Below, piece by piece: positions 1-8,091 of a stretch of DNA of 64,000 bases; within the stretch, counting starts at the first letter, position 1; each line of letters begins with the position of its first letter. A program made the position numbers and the translations under genes. The stretch covers positions 2,294,001-2,358,000 of the forward strand of contig NZ_CP064030.1 of assembly GCF_016865235.1 (NCBI RefSeq). Reading direction: 5' to 3'. The notes beneath the pieces were generated by a model, which was given only the letters and a program-made list of their open reading frames with translations, had not been told where the DNA came from and made no database searches. Source of the stretch: Dyella caseinilytica. Its GTDB lineage: Bacteria > Pseudomonadota > Gammaproteobacteria > Xanthomonadales > Rhodanobacteraceae.

Positions 1-940
1 GCACGCTCCACGCCATCAATCCATACAGCACCAGGATCGAAGCGACCGCCCCGTACGCGCCCCACGCCATCAAGAAAGGAAAGAACTCGGTGCCAACGTT
101 GATATTGGGCGCATCCAGCGGGATATCGGTGCCGGCTGTGGCGATGGAGCCGCTCAACGGCACCAGTTGATTGACCAGGAAGCTGGCGTTGCCGTAATGC
201 TTAGCCAGGATGGCACCGAAGTTGTACGGACCGGCGCTGATATATAGCAGCAGCCACTTGATGCCTTCCGGCGCAGCACGGTACATGGCGCTGAACGGCA
301 AGCTGACCGTATCCAGCGAACCCGACCGCAGCATGCCGAGCACCGAAAACGCGCTACCACCCAGGAGCCCAAGAAAGACGATGAGCTTCCAGGGCAGCGG
401 CCTTGCTTCGTCCCGACGCAGCGCGGCTACAAGGGCAAGCGAAAACAACGAAGCGAAAATCCGGTTGCGATCGATCACCAAAATGGGAAAAGCGATACCA
501 GCAAATATCAGCAGATTGCGCAGCCACCGACTCCGTACACAAAGCCAGCCGATGGGCGGCAAGGTCCAGCACATATCGGAAATATGCCGAATATGTTCAT
601 GCCCACCTTCGATCGTGGCGTAGGAAGACGGATTGTCCAGCAGTGGAACCGGAAACAGCGTCAGATCCAGCAGACAGAAAAGCAGCACCATGCCGGCATA
701 GCCCAATCCCACCAACGATTCGCGCGTACCGACATAACTACGCAGGCGGAGTAGCTGGGGTGTCGGAAGGCGTGGCCCCGCAATACCGTCGAAAAACAAG
801 ATGACCAGTGCAACTGCAGCCAGCAACAGCACACCTTGCCAGTAATCATTGGGCAAATCGTAGGTGAGTACGGTTACCCCGCAGGCGAAGAGAATCGGCA
901 CGCTCAGATAGGCAGACGGCCAAAGCAACAACCGCTTCAT
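1..940 (-). CDS. Wzy-like polysaccharide polymerase, partial (3' end beyond left edge)
   Basis: About 313 residues are visible. The ATG at 938-940 overlaps the stop of the upstream glycosyltransferase as ATGA, so this is the last visible gene of the operon. The protein is very hydrophobic, with several predicted membrane segments starting at residue 8, and a large loop carrying charged patches such as DRNRIF. Such polytopic proteins next to a Wzx flippase are normally the inner-membrane polymerase that links repeat units in the Wzx/Wzy pathway. Wzy proteins share little sequence, so the call rests on topology and position. An O-acetyltransferase or another membrane protein is possible. The C-terminus lies outside the window. 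Confidence 0.6.
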   Translation of the reverse strand, partial: MKRLLLWPSAYLSVPILFACGVTVLTYDLPNDYWQGVLLLAAVALVILFFDGIAGPRLPTPQLLRLRSYVGTRESLVGLGYAGMVLLFCLLDLTLFPVPLLDNPSSYATIEGGHEHIRHISDMCWTLPPIGWLCVRSRWLRNLLIFAGIAFPILVIDRNRIFASLFSLALVAALRRDEARPLPWKLIVFLGLLGGSAFSVLGMLRSGSLDTVSLPFSAMYRAAPEGIKWLLLYISAGPYNFGAILAKHYGNASFLVNQLVPLSGSIATAGTDIPLDAPNINVGTEFFPFLMAWGAYGAVASILVLYGLMAWSV

Positions 941-1869
941 GCTTTCTCCAGCGTTGCGCCTGTCCAGGGCAGACGGATCTTCGAACTCCATCGCAGCAGC
1001 ACAAAAGCAAGCATATGAACGGCAAGCGAAAATGGTTGCTTTTGTAGAAAGGCGATCTTGGCGCTGATGTAATGCACTTGTGCCTTGAGCAGGCTGCGAT
1101 AAGGCTCCTCGAACAGCCCCGCCCGGCGCAGCGCAACCTGCCGGGACTCGCTCAGGTTGACGATACGCGTGGCAGCATGACGGGTCTTGCTAACATTATT
1201 GCCATGCAAGCGATAGGCGCAGACACTGACATCAATAAAGCCAAGCGCATCGCAAGCTGCGAGGCGCAGGAAAAAGTCCCAATCATCGATTCGCAGCCCT
1301 TCCGTCCATCGATCGACTGTTTCGAGCGCATTCTTGCGAAGCAAGGCAACCGGGCCGCCGATCGCCCACCGGCTGATGACGGCACGCTTGATGCCTTCAT
1401 CGGAATCATAAAGACGCTTGTCGGCGCCATGCAGGTCGCGCATACCGCTGTCGTGCAGCTTGTTGCCTTCGGCATCCACCACCATCGAATCGCCGATGAC
1501 GGCACGCTTCAGTGGACGTGAAAGCAGGTATCGGACGAGGGCTTCTGTGCCGCCGGGAAGCAGATAATCATCGCTGGCGCCCAGGCGCAGGAACTCCCCT
1601 CTCGCGCGTGCCGCCAGTTCGTTCAAGGTGGCGCTGATACCCCGGTTTCCCCGTCGCACGAATTCCACATGCAATTCGTGACCATGCCGCGCAAGCCAGT
1701 CAGCAATGCATGCAGCCGTACGATCGGTCGAACCATCATCAATGACGATGATTTCCTTGGCGGGATAAGGATCTTCCAACACGCTGTCCAAACAACGCTG
1801 CACAAAACGTTCATGGTTGAACGCAGGAATCAGCACAGACACCAGCGGCAATTTCCCGTGCGCACTCAT
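937..1869 (-). CDS. Glycosyltransferase family 2 (GT-A fold)
   Basis: 310 residues. It opens with the GT2 signature PLVSVLIPAFNHE, followed by the nucleotide-sugar motif IDDGSTDRT and an SDD metal-binding motif in GASDDYLLPG. A later DDWDFFLRLA segment sits where the catalytic base lies. It probably adds a sugar to the lipid-linked repeat unit at the cytoplasmic face of the inner membrane. The reading frame is open 49 codons further upstream, but the ATG at 1869 overlaps the wzx stop as ATGA and directly precedes the family N-terminus, so I chose it. Donor and acceptor cannot be told from sequence. Confidence 0.9.
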   Translation of the reverse strand: MSAHGKLPLVSVLIPAFNHERFVQRCLDSVLEDPYPAKEIIVIDDGSTDRTAACIADWLARHGHELHVEFVRRGNRGISATLNELAARARGEFLRLGASDDYLLPGGTEALVRYLLSRPLKRAVIGDSMVVDAEGNKLHDSGMRDLHGADKRLYDSDEGIKRAVISRWAIGGPVALLRKNALETVDRWTEGLRIDDWDFFLRLAACDALGFIDVSVCAYRLHGNNVSKTRHAATRIVNLSESRQVALRRAGLFEEPYRSLLKAQVHYISAKIAFLQKQPFSLAVHMLAFVLLRWSSKIRLPWTGATLEKA

Positions 1870-3116
1870 AACGCCTCCAGGTAGCGTCTCGCCACCCACA
1901 GATTGAAGGCCAGATACAGCACATAATTGACCGCAAACGCGTACATCGCGCCAATCAGGCCGAATGACGATGTAAATGCATAAACCAGGGCCAAATAGCT
2001 CAGTCCGAACACGCATTCACTAATCACGAACACACGCGTCATGGCCTTCGCCAGCATCAGATAGGAAAGCAAAAACGAGGTGATCTTGATCACGTCTCCG
2101 GCCAACTGCGGCGCATAGAGGGAATTGGCTGCGACGAAGTCCGCGCTGAACAGCAGTCGGGTCAGCCATTCACGTAAAACGTAGATCGTCGCCGCCAACA
2201 TCATCACTGCCGGTAACAGATGGCGACAGGCATTGCGCAGCTCGAGCGTCAGCGAAGCCCGATCATTAATGGCCGCGAGCCTGGGCAGGTAATAGATATT
2301 GATGGCGGTGGTAAGAAACAGCAGGTACGCGTCGGACACTCTGCTCACGGCCTGCCAATAGCCCACGTGATCCCAGCCAAATTGCCGCGCAAGGTGATCC
2401 CGAACCGCGATATTGATCAGCAGTGGAAGCAATGACGAAGTCAGCGTCATCACGGAAAAGGCGGCCAGCCGCCGGGTCATTTCGGCATCGAACCGGATAC
2501 GCAGCATGCTGCGCTGAAAATAAGGGCTGCGCCACCATGCAGGCACGCCGACCATCAGCAGCAGCACCTGGCTCAGCACCAACGCCAGCAAGGCGCCATA
2601 CAAGTGCAGCCACCAGGATAAGCCAGCCACCATAACCACGCTAAGCAACGCTCCCAACACCTGGATGAAAGCTAGCCGGCGCACGTCCATAAAACCGTTG
2701 ATCACAGCCAGGATGTAATTAATCAGTGCAATACCCAGTTGTGCAGCTGCTAGCACGCGGACCAGATTTTCGTAATGCACGTCGCCGAGCAACCACAACG
2801 TGATGGGATGACTGAACAACAATGCCGCGCAGCCGATCAGGCACGAGGCTGCGAGCGCATACCAGAGAGCCGCTGCCAGCAGGCGCGAAAGCCTTTCCGT
2901 GTCGTGACGGTATTCTGCGACATATTTGACGATGCCTGAGCTGATGCCGCCACCAGCCAGCACAGCAAGCAACGACATCAAACCCATGAACTGCCCCAGC
3001 CTGCCCACACCTTGTGGCCCTGCATACCAGGCAACCAGCTTGATCACCGTCAATCCCGCGACGAGTCTGGCGGCCGTGGCGAGGCTCGAGTAAAAGCCAG
3101 TGCGGACGATGCTCAT
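1866..3116 (-). CDS. Wzx-type O-antigen/polysaccharide flippase
   Basis: 416 residues, mostly hydrophobic, with about 12 membrane segments. The N-terminal stretch VRTGFYSSLATAARLVAGL followed by GPQGVGRLGQF is typical of the PST/MATE-like flippase family of WzxE type. It would carry undecaprenyl-linked repeat units across the inner membrane for polymerisation. The start at 3116 overlaps the aminotransferase stop as ATGA. An in-frame ATG three codons upstream is less likely. It is translationally coupled to genes on both sides, consistent with one polysaccharide operon. Confidence 0.88.
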   Translation of the reverse strand: MSIVRTGFYSSLATAARLVAGLTVIKLVAWYAGPQGVGRLGQFMGLMSLLAVLAGGGISSGIVKYVAEYRHDTERLSRLLAAALWYALAASCLIGCAALLFSHPITLWLLGDVHYENLVRVLAAAQLGIALINYILAVINGFMDVRRLAFIQVLGALLSVVMVAGLSWWLHLYGALLALVLSQVLLLMVGVPAWWRSPYFQRSMLRIRFDAEMTRRLAAFSVMTLTSSLLPLLINIAVRDHLARQFGWDHVGYWQAVSRVSDAYLLFLTTAINIYYLPRLAAINDRASLTLELRNACRHLLPAVMMLAATIYVLREWLTRLLFSADFVAANSLYAPQLAGDVIKITSFLLSYLMLAKAMTRVFVISECVFGLSYLALVYAFTSSFGLIGAMYAFAVNYVLYLAFNLWVARRYLEAL

Positions 3117-4225
3117 GCCGGACACTCGAAGCTCTGGCAGGCGGCGATGACGCGATCGGCATCTTCGTCGCGCAACGCCGGGCTCATTGGCAGGCTCAGC
3201 ACTTCGTCGTGCAATTGCTCGGTCAGCGGCAAGGTAAGCCGATGCAAGTCCGGATAGGCCGGCTGCCGGTGCGGCGGCACGGGATAATGCACCTGGCTAT
3301 GCACGCCCCGCGTCTGTAGATGGCGTTGCAATGCGTCACGCCGCTGGCAACGCACGACGAAAAGATGCCAGGCATGACTCTCCTCCTGCCGTACTTGAGG
3401 CAACAGGATCGAAGGATGGCAGATGCCTTCGCGATAATGTCGTGCGATCCGGCGCCGCTGCGCCGTATCTTCATCCAGATACTTCAGCTTCACTCGCAAC
3501 AAAGCCGCCTGCATCTCGTCCAGCCGTGAATTGATGCCCTGATTGAGATGGCGATATTTCACTTCGGAACCATAATTACGCAGTGCGGCGACACGGCCTG
3601 CCAGCACGCTGTCACTGGTCACGACAGCGCCACCATCACCCAGGGCACCAAGATTTTTGCCTGGGAAAAAGCTGAAACCGGCAGCATGACCGAACGTGCC
3701 AGCCTTGCGGCCCTCGCGCATCGCACCATGCGCCTGCGCGGCATCCTCGATCAGCAGCAAATTGTGCTGTCTGGCCAGTTCAGCCAGAGCTGACATATCC
3801 GCCAACTGGCCATACAGATGCACGGCCATGATGGCGCGCGTGCGAGGACCGATCGCTGCCTGTACGCATGCCGGATCAAGATTGAAACTGGCCGGGTCAG
3901 GCTCGACCGGTACCGGCACCAGTCGGTTTTCGGTGATGGCTAGAAAACTGGCGATAAAGGTATTGCCAGGGACGATGACCTCATCGCCGCTTTCAAGTGC
4001 GCCAAGCTCTTGGTAGGCGCGCAAGATCAGCGTAAGCGCATCAAGCCCGTTACCTACGCCAACGGCATGGCTTGCGCCGCAATAATCGGCAAATTCCCGC
4101 TCGAATGCGGCCACCTCCTGCCCGAGCACGTACCAGCCCGAATCAATGACACGCGCGGCAGCGGCCTTCAGCTCGTCAGCATGACGAGCATTGATATCTC
4201 GGAGACTGAGGAATGGGACGTCCAT
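3113..4225 (-). CDS. fdtB: DegT/DnrJ/EryC1 aminotransferase, FdtB/QdtB-like
   Basis: 370 residues, normal for the family. It is a PLP-dependent sugar aminotransferase: VGVGNGLDALTLIL binds the cofactor phosphate, EDAAQAHGA carries the Asp that contacts the PLP nitrogen, and the Lys in FFPGKNLGALGDGGAV is the Schiff-base residue. With the FdtA-type ketoisomerase in the same operon, the likely reaction is transamination of dTDP-3-keto-6-deoxyhexose to dTDP-3-amino-3,6-dideoxyhexose (Fuc3N or Qui3N). The start at 4225 overlaps the upstream stop as TGATG. Which epimer is made cannot be decided here. Confidence 0.88.
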   Translation of the reverse strand: MDVPFLSLRDINARHADELKAAAARVIDSGWYVLGQEVAAFEREFADYCGASHAVGVGNGLDALTLILRAYQELGALESGDEVIVPGNTFIASFLAITENRLVPVPVEPDPASFNLDPACVQAAIGPRTRAIMAVHLYGQLADMSALAELARQHNLLLIEDAAQAHGAMREGRKAGTFGHAAGFSFFPGKNLGALGDGGAVVTSDSVLAGRVAALRNYGSEVKYRHLNQGINSRLDEMQAALLRVKLKYLDEDTAQRRRIARHYREGICHPSILLPQVRQEESHAWHLFVVRCQRRDALQRHLQTRGVHSQVHYPVPPHRQPAYPDLHRLTLPLTEQLHDEVLSLPMSPALRDEDADRVIAACQSFECPA

Positions 4226-5160
4226 CAAAGCCCCCATTCGTAGAAATCATGCACCACGGCGCGCGCGCCGAAATGTTCTTTCTGCGTGACTAAGCCACTG
4301 TTGAGCCACTGCCCTTCCCGCTCGGTGGAAATGCCGAGCGAAAAATAGTGCCGGTCCGCGTACGTGTTTTCGATCAGCTCGGCCAGCAGTACATTAAGCG
4401 CATTGCTGTCCCGCCCTTGCTCCGAAGTGGCCAGGTACTGCGTGTGCACCGTTCGGCCAAAATCGTAGACCAGCACGCCTGCCAGCAAAGTATCACTGTC
4501 CCTCGCCTCATGTAGCACGATTTGCGTGGGGTAGCGCTCACGCAACAGGCAAAGCTCCGGCAAGCTGTGCGTTGGGGTCGCATCGTGGCGGCTGAGCAAC
4601 ATATCGGAAAGCAACGCATGAAAAGCAGCCAGATCGTTACTGGCGTGCAGACTGATTGCCGACTTCTTTGCTTTGTTGACGCCGCGCCTGCGCCCTTCGG
4701 AGAAACGAAACGGCTCGCGCAAGGCAATCACCGAGGATACGTCGCGCCGTTTTAGTCGGGCACCGAGCCGGTGCAGTGCGTACAAGTCTTCTTCCGCAGG
4801 ATAGTTGTGGAACACATGCGGGATAGCCTTGTATAGGAGACGCTCCACGCCCCGCAGCCGATAGTGTTCACCGATCAGCTCGAAGACCTCCAACGCCCAT
4901 TCGGCGCGCATGGCCTGCGTGGTGATCAGCCCGGCATAGGTAAGTCCGCCGTGACTGGTTACCACGCCGTCCTTGATGCTTGCAGGGAGCACGGCGATTG
5001 CCTGTCCATCCCGCTCCACGATCAGCGAACAATCGATGAAGCGGTCTGCGTGGTAATCCATGTAACCGCGCCGATGGAGCAGATTGCCATTCCTGGAGCA
5101 CGCCACCACGTCATCCCAGGCTGCCGCATCGGCAGGTGCGTATGGCTTAAGCGAAAGCAT
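4225..5160 (-). CDS. FemAB/GNAT-fold acyltransferase of the polysaccharide operon
   Basis: 311 residues. The sequence resembles FemAB-like (GNAT-superfamily) transferases that occur in polysaccharide clusters: an N-terminal acceptor-like half with HRRGYMDYHADRF, and a C-terminal half with LAGVLVYDFG and YFSLGIS, as in the second GNAT domain. It probably transfers an acyl or aminoacyl group to an amino sugar or its precursor. I chose the ATG at 5160, which overlaps the upstream gene by 14 bases. An ATG at 5175 is an alternative. The substrate is unknown. Because a hexapeptide acyltransferase is also present, this enzyme may decorate a different position. Confidence 0.65.
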   Translation of the reverse strand: MLSLKPYAPADAAAWDDVVACSRNGNLLHRRGYMDYHADRFIDCSLIVERDGQAIAVLPASIKDGVVTSHGGLTYAGLITTQAMRAEWALEVFELIGEHYRLRGVERLLYKAIPHVFHNYPAEEDLYALHRLGARLKRRDVSSVIALREPFRFSEGRRRGVNKAKKSAISLHASNDLAAFHALLSDMLLSRHDATPTHSLPELCLLRERYPTQIVLHEARDSDTLLAGVLVYDFGRTVHTQYLATSEQGRDSNALNVLLAELIENTYADRHYFSLGISTEREGQWLNSGLVTQKEHFGARAVVHDFYEWGL

Positions 5161-6097
5161 GCGTAACGCCCTCATCTGCCATGCCGGCTTCGGCCACCCC
5201 AAAACCGTCCACACCCATGTCATTGCCGTTGTAGAACATCAACAGCTTGTCGCGCTGACGGATCAGCGCGGGATAGCAAAGTGTTCTGGAATCCCAGCCA
5301 GTGCTTGAGAGACTGATGCCGAGCGACTCATCGCGGCGTTCCCAGTAGATACCATCGTCGCTGCAAGCAAAACCAGGAAAGTATTCACCGGTGATGCGAC
5401 CGCAGGTGAAATACATGACGTACTTGCCGCCGATCCGGTAAACGCGCGGACGGCCGATGCGGTATTCCTTGCCGCGCGGTAACAGACAGACATGATCCTC
5501 GCGCGGTATGGCGCCAAGATCATCCGTTTCCACATAACGAATGTGATAGCGCGGATAAGGCTGACCATGGATGTCTTCCCAGTCATCGCCCACGACGTAC
5601 CAGAGACGCCATCGTCCGTTCTCGCGCATCACCGAATGCACAGCTGCAATCGTGCTCCGCCCCGGACCGCGGTCAAGGATGGGCGTTTCCTGCATTCGCT
5701 GGAAATGGTTGCCACCATCCGTAGAGATCGCCAGTCCCGTGAAAGCCAGGAACTTGGCCCTGGCCACACGCTGAAAACCCACGTAGAACATGTGCAGTCC
5801 ACCGGGCGCATCGACCACATCGCCCAGGATCATGCCATTATCGTCGAAGCAACCGCCTCGCCCGATATCCAGCACTGGCTCGGCACTGACCCCTACCACC
5901 GCAGTCGGATCCTCTGCCCGTACATCGACATAGCCGATACGGCTGATACCCTCGGCATCGCGAAACCCGGCATAGACCCGAATGGTTTCTTCATCGATGC
6001 GATAAGGCGTAGGCGTGAGCGCGGAGTGTTGCATCCAGCTGCCTACGGCATACCGTGCGGTCTCGAAGACAAGTCCTCGCTTGTTCCACGCGAGCAT
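5147..6097 (-). CDS. Five-bladed beta-propeller, glycosidase-like protein
   Basis: 316 residues with no signal peptide. Repeated blade-like strands (RIGYVDVRAED, LHMFYVGFQ, RWRLWYVVGDDWED, KYVMYFTCGR, KLLMFYNGND) resemble the GH32/43/68/130 propeller superfamily. Acidic residues lie in CFDDNG and SDDGIYWERRDES. A cytoplasmic propeller inside a polysaccharide operon probably acts on a sugar or sugar nucleotide, as a transferase or hydrolase, rather than on extracellular glycan. It starts 5 bases after the acyltransferase stop. I cannot assign a reaction. The pairing with the FemAB-like gene downstream suggests they work together. Confidence 0.55.
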   Translation of the reverse strand: MLAWNKRGLVFETARYAVGSWMQHSALTPTPYRIDEETIRVYAGFRDAEGISRIGYVDVRAEDPTAVVGVSAEPVLDIGRGGCFDDNGMILGDVVDAPGGLHMFYVGFQRVARAKFLAFTGLAISTDGGNHFQRMQETPILDRGPGRSTIAAVHSVMRENGRWRLWYVVGDDWEDIHGQPYPRYHIRYVETDDLGAIPREDHVCLLPRGKEYRIGRPRVYRIGGKYVMYFTCGRITGEYFPGFACSDDGIYWERRDESLGISLSSTGWDSRTLCYPALIRQRDKLLMFYNGNDMGVDGFGVAEAGMADEGVTHAFA

Positions 6098-6102
6098 AGG
6101 TA

Positions 6103-6768
6103 TCAGAGACTCACGTCAAGGCTGGAGCGATCAGGTAGCGCACGTGCCGGGGACCCGACGTAGACGCAGCCGGGCTCTGTATCCCGCACCACCAGCGCAC
6201 CGGACCCAATCACGCAATCTCGGGCAATCTTCACGCGATCATTGAATGTCGTATTCACGCCAACAAAGCTCGAGTCGCCGATCTCGCAATAACCGGAAAT
6301 CACCGCATGCGAAGCAATGAACACGTTGTCGTGCACAACCGTTCGATGTCCAACATGATTGCCGCTCCACAGAATACAGTTATTGCCAATGTGCACGAAT
6401 GGCTGGATTACGTTGTTTTCAAAGATGAAGCTGTTTTCACCGAACTCCGCATTGCGCCATACGAAAGCACGTGAGCTGATATATGTGGCAAAGCGATAGG
6501 ATTTGCGTTTCGCATCCTGATAAAAGCGGGTGCGCAGCCGATTGAGCTGACTTGCCGGAATGGCGACAAAGACATCGACCTGCGCGGCTGGATACAACTG
6601 TTCCAGTGCTTCGTAAGCCACCACCGGACGATCCGCCAGCATCGGCCGGGTGATGTATTCGCGTTCCACACTGAAAGCGACTACATCGTAGTCGCTGTCG
6701 TGCTGAAAGTACTCACAGGCGATCTGCGCAAATTCGCCTGCGCCGATAAGTACCAACGGCCTTGTCAT
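6103..6768 (-). CDS. NeuD/PglD-type hexapeptide sugar acyltransferase
   Basis: 221 residues. The N-terminus LVLIGAGEFAQIACEY is the Rossmann-like nucleotide-sugar-binding segment of the NeuD/PglD family. From about residue 100 a left-handed beta-helix follows, with imperfect hexapeptides (FGENSFIFENNVIQPFVHIG) and a His-containing active-site region GHRTVVHDNVFIASH. The C-terminus has the usual GSPAR. It probably N-acylates the dTDP-3-amino-3,6-dideoxyhexose made by FdtB, the role FdtC or QdtC plays elsewhere, although those enzymes usually lack the Rossmann part. The start codon overlaps the fdtA stop as ATGA. Confidence 0.8.
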   Translation of the reverse strand: MTRPLVLIGAGEFAQIACEYFQHDSDYDVVAFSVEREYITRPMLADRPVVAYEALEQLYPAAQVDVFVAIPASQLNRLRTRFYQDAKRKSYRFATYISSRAFVWRNAEFGENSFIFENNVIQPFVHIGNNCILWSGNHVGHRTVVHDNVFIASHAVISGYCEIGDSSFVGVNTTFNDRVKIARDCVIGSGALVVRDTEPGCVYVGSPARALPDRSSLDVSL

Positions 6769-7202
6769 GCCGCCACGTCCCCGTCATAAGCGGCCATTCG
6801 CAGACCCGCTCTGGCCTCGCGCAGGAATTCGTCGTAGTTGGTGATGTAATCGGCCGCGTCGTAAAACTGGTCGGCCAACACCATCAGTACGCAGTCTTCG
6901 CTGAAATTGTAAAGTTCGCGCCAGACCATGCGGCCGAGCAGCAGGCCCTGCGACGGATCGTCCAGCTGTACCTCGGTAGGCCCATCGCCGTCATCGAGCA
7001 GGATCGTGACTGAGCCGCGCACCGTCACCACCAGTTGACGCAGGTGACGGTGCGCATGCCGGCCGCGATGAACTTCGCCGCGCGTGGCAAACATGTAATA
7101 GACGCGCCTGATGTCGAAAGGCACGTTGCGATCCTTCTCCAAGGCAATGAGCATGCCGCGATCGTCGCCATGCTGCTGCAACTGGATGCGTTCGATTTGC
7201 AT
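6765..7202 (-). CDS. fdtA: FdtA/QdtA-type dTDP-sugar 3,4-ketoisomerase (WxcM-like cupin)
   Basis: 145 residues from the chosen start. It is a small cupin with the family signature HRGRHAHRHLRQLVVTVRGSVTI, whose histidines form the active site, and the typical ending DFYDAADYITNYDEFLR-like (here QFYDAADYITNYDEFLREA). It should convert dTDP-4-keto-6-deoxyglucose to the 3-keto isomer. The open frame extends to an ATG at 7241, but that codon lies only 8 bases below the putative -10 of an ECF-type promoter. The canonical FdtA N-terminus MQIERIQL begins at 7202, giving a leader of about 40 bases. No start has a strong ribosome binding site. First gene of the operon. Confidence 0.88.
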   Translation of the reverse strand: MQIERIQLQQHGDDRGMLIALEKDRNVPFDIRRVYYMFATRGEVHRGRHAHRHLRQLVVTVRGSVTILLDDGDGPTEVQLDDPSQGLLLGRMVWRELYNFSEDCVLMVLADQFYDAADYITNYDEFLREARAGLRMAAYDGDVAA

Positions 7203-7248
7203 GTGCCAGGCGCCCATGAATGTTCGAAAGAAACGGTTCATGGGTTAA

Positions 7249-7274
7249 GTGCCGCTGGACTGGTGAAAGGTTGC
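7249..7274 (-). promoter_or_regulatory. Putative ECF-sigma promoter for the polysaccharide operon
   Basis: Read leftward, GCAACCTTTC is followed after 12 bases by GCAC, the same motif at the same spacing as upstream of the ECF sigma gene at 10924. GCAACC would be the -35 and the CGGCAC block the -10. Transcription would start near 7243, just before fdtA. It forms an 11-bp inverted repeat with the divergent copy at 7305-7315. Confidence 0.6.
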
Positions 7275-7304
7275 GCCGATAAAAACTGCCGCAGTCCGGC
7301 TAAT

Positions 7305-7330
7305 GCAACCTTTCATCGAACACCCAGCAC
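7305..7330 (+). promoter_or_regulatory. Putative ECF-sigma promoter for the cytochrome operon
   Basis: Read rightward, GCAACCTTTC, 12 bases, then GCAC, matching the copies at 7249-7274 (opposite strand) and 10854-10879. It lies 76 bases upstream of the cytochrome b561 start at 7406. The two -35-like blocks face away from each other with about 30 bases between them, as a divergent promoter pair. Confidence 0.6.
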
Positions 7331-7405
7331 TCAGCCCAAAAGGTCCCTTTTTTCAGTTGGCGTAACTGTCACGACACGGACCGGAATCAACTTGGGGTGG
7401 AGAGG

Positions 7406-8044
7406 ATGGCGCCGGCAAGAAAAAACGCAGCTGATGACAGGGTTGTTTCGGCATCACGCAACAAAGTGGCATTTACGCCGGGTGCTGATACACAGCTGAA
7501 AATCGAGGATACGGCACTACGGCATCCGCGAAAGATCGTGCTGCTGCACTGGCTGACCGTGTTCTGCCTGTGCGGTGCGGCTGGATTGATTCTGCTTCGC
7601 GACGAAGTCAGCGGGCGGGCGTTGCGCCAATGGCTGCTTGAAGGTCATCGCCACTTCGGCCTGTTTGTGTTGATGCTGTTCGTGATACGGATCACTGTCC
7701 GGTTGCGGGTAGGTCGTCTGGCCAGCACTGCGAACATGCCGGCATTCACCCGTGCCGCTGCTGCGCTGACACACATTGTGATGTATGCCCTATTACTTGC
7801 CCTGCCTTTGCTGGGCTGGGCACTGAGTAGCGCTCAGGGCAAGCCTGTGCACCTGTTCGGCGCCACGCTACCCGCCCTTGTCGGTGCAGACGACGACCTG
7901 GCGGACAGCTTGCAAACCTGGCACGTGGACGCTGCATGGCTATTGCTTGCGCTGGTCATTCTGCACGTTTCAGCGGCGCTCTGGCATCACTTCATTCTGC
8001 GCGATGACATCTTGCGCAAGATGCTGCCGGGCCGCCGCCGATGA
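7406..8044 (+). CDS. Cytochrome b561 family membrane protein
   Basis: 212 residues. After a polar N-terminus there are four hydrophobic segments with the histidines expected of a di-heme b561: PRKIVLLHWLTV, EGHRHFGLFVLML, LTHIVMYALLLALPLLGWALS and WHVDAAWLLLALVILHVSAALWHHF. GWALSSAQGKPVHLFG is typical of the family. It would pass electrons between the quinone pool or a cytoplasmic donor and periplasmic cytochromes. The ATG at 7406 has GGAG a few bases upstream. A GTG at 7397 is possible. It is followed after 47 bases by a c-heme barrel protein, so the three genes probably form one electron-transfer module. Confidence 0.88.
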   Translation: MAPARKNAADDRVVSASRNKVAFTPGADTQLKIEDTALRHPRKIVLLHWLTVFCLCGAAGLILLRDEVSGRALRQWLLEGHRHFGLFVLMLFVIRITVRLRVGRLASTANMPAFTRAAAALTHIVMYALLLALPLLGWALSSAQGKPVHLFGATLPALVGADDDLADSLQTWHVDAAWLLLALVILHVSAALWHHFILRDDILRKMLPGRRR

Positions 8045-8091
8045 AGCTGTCTATGCCGCTACGCCCCATCCGGCCGACACAAGGAAACCTC

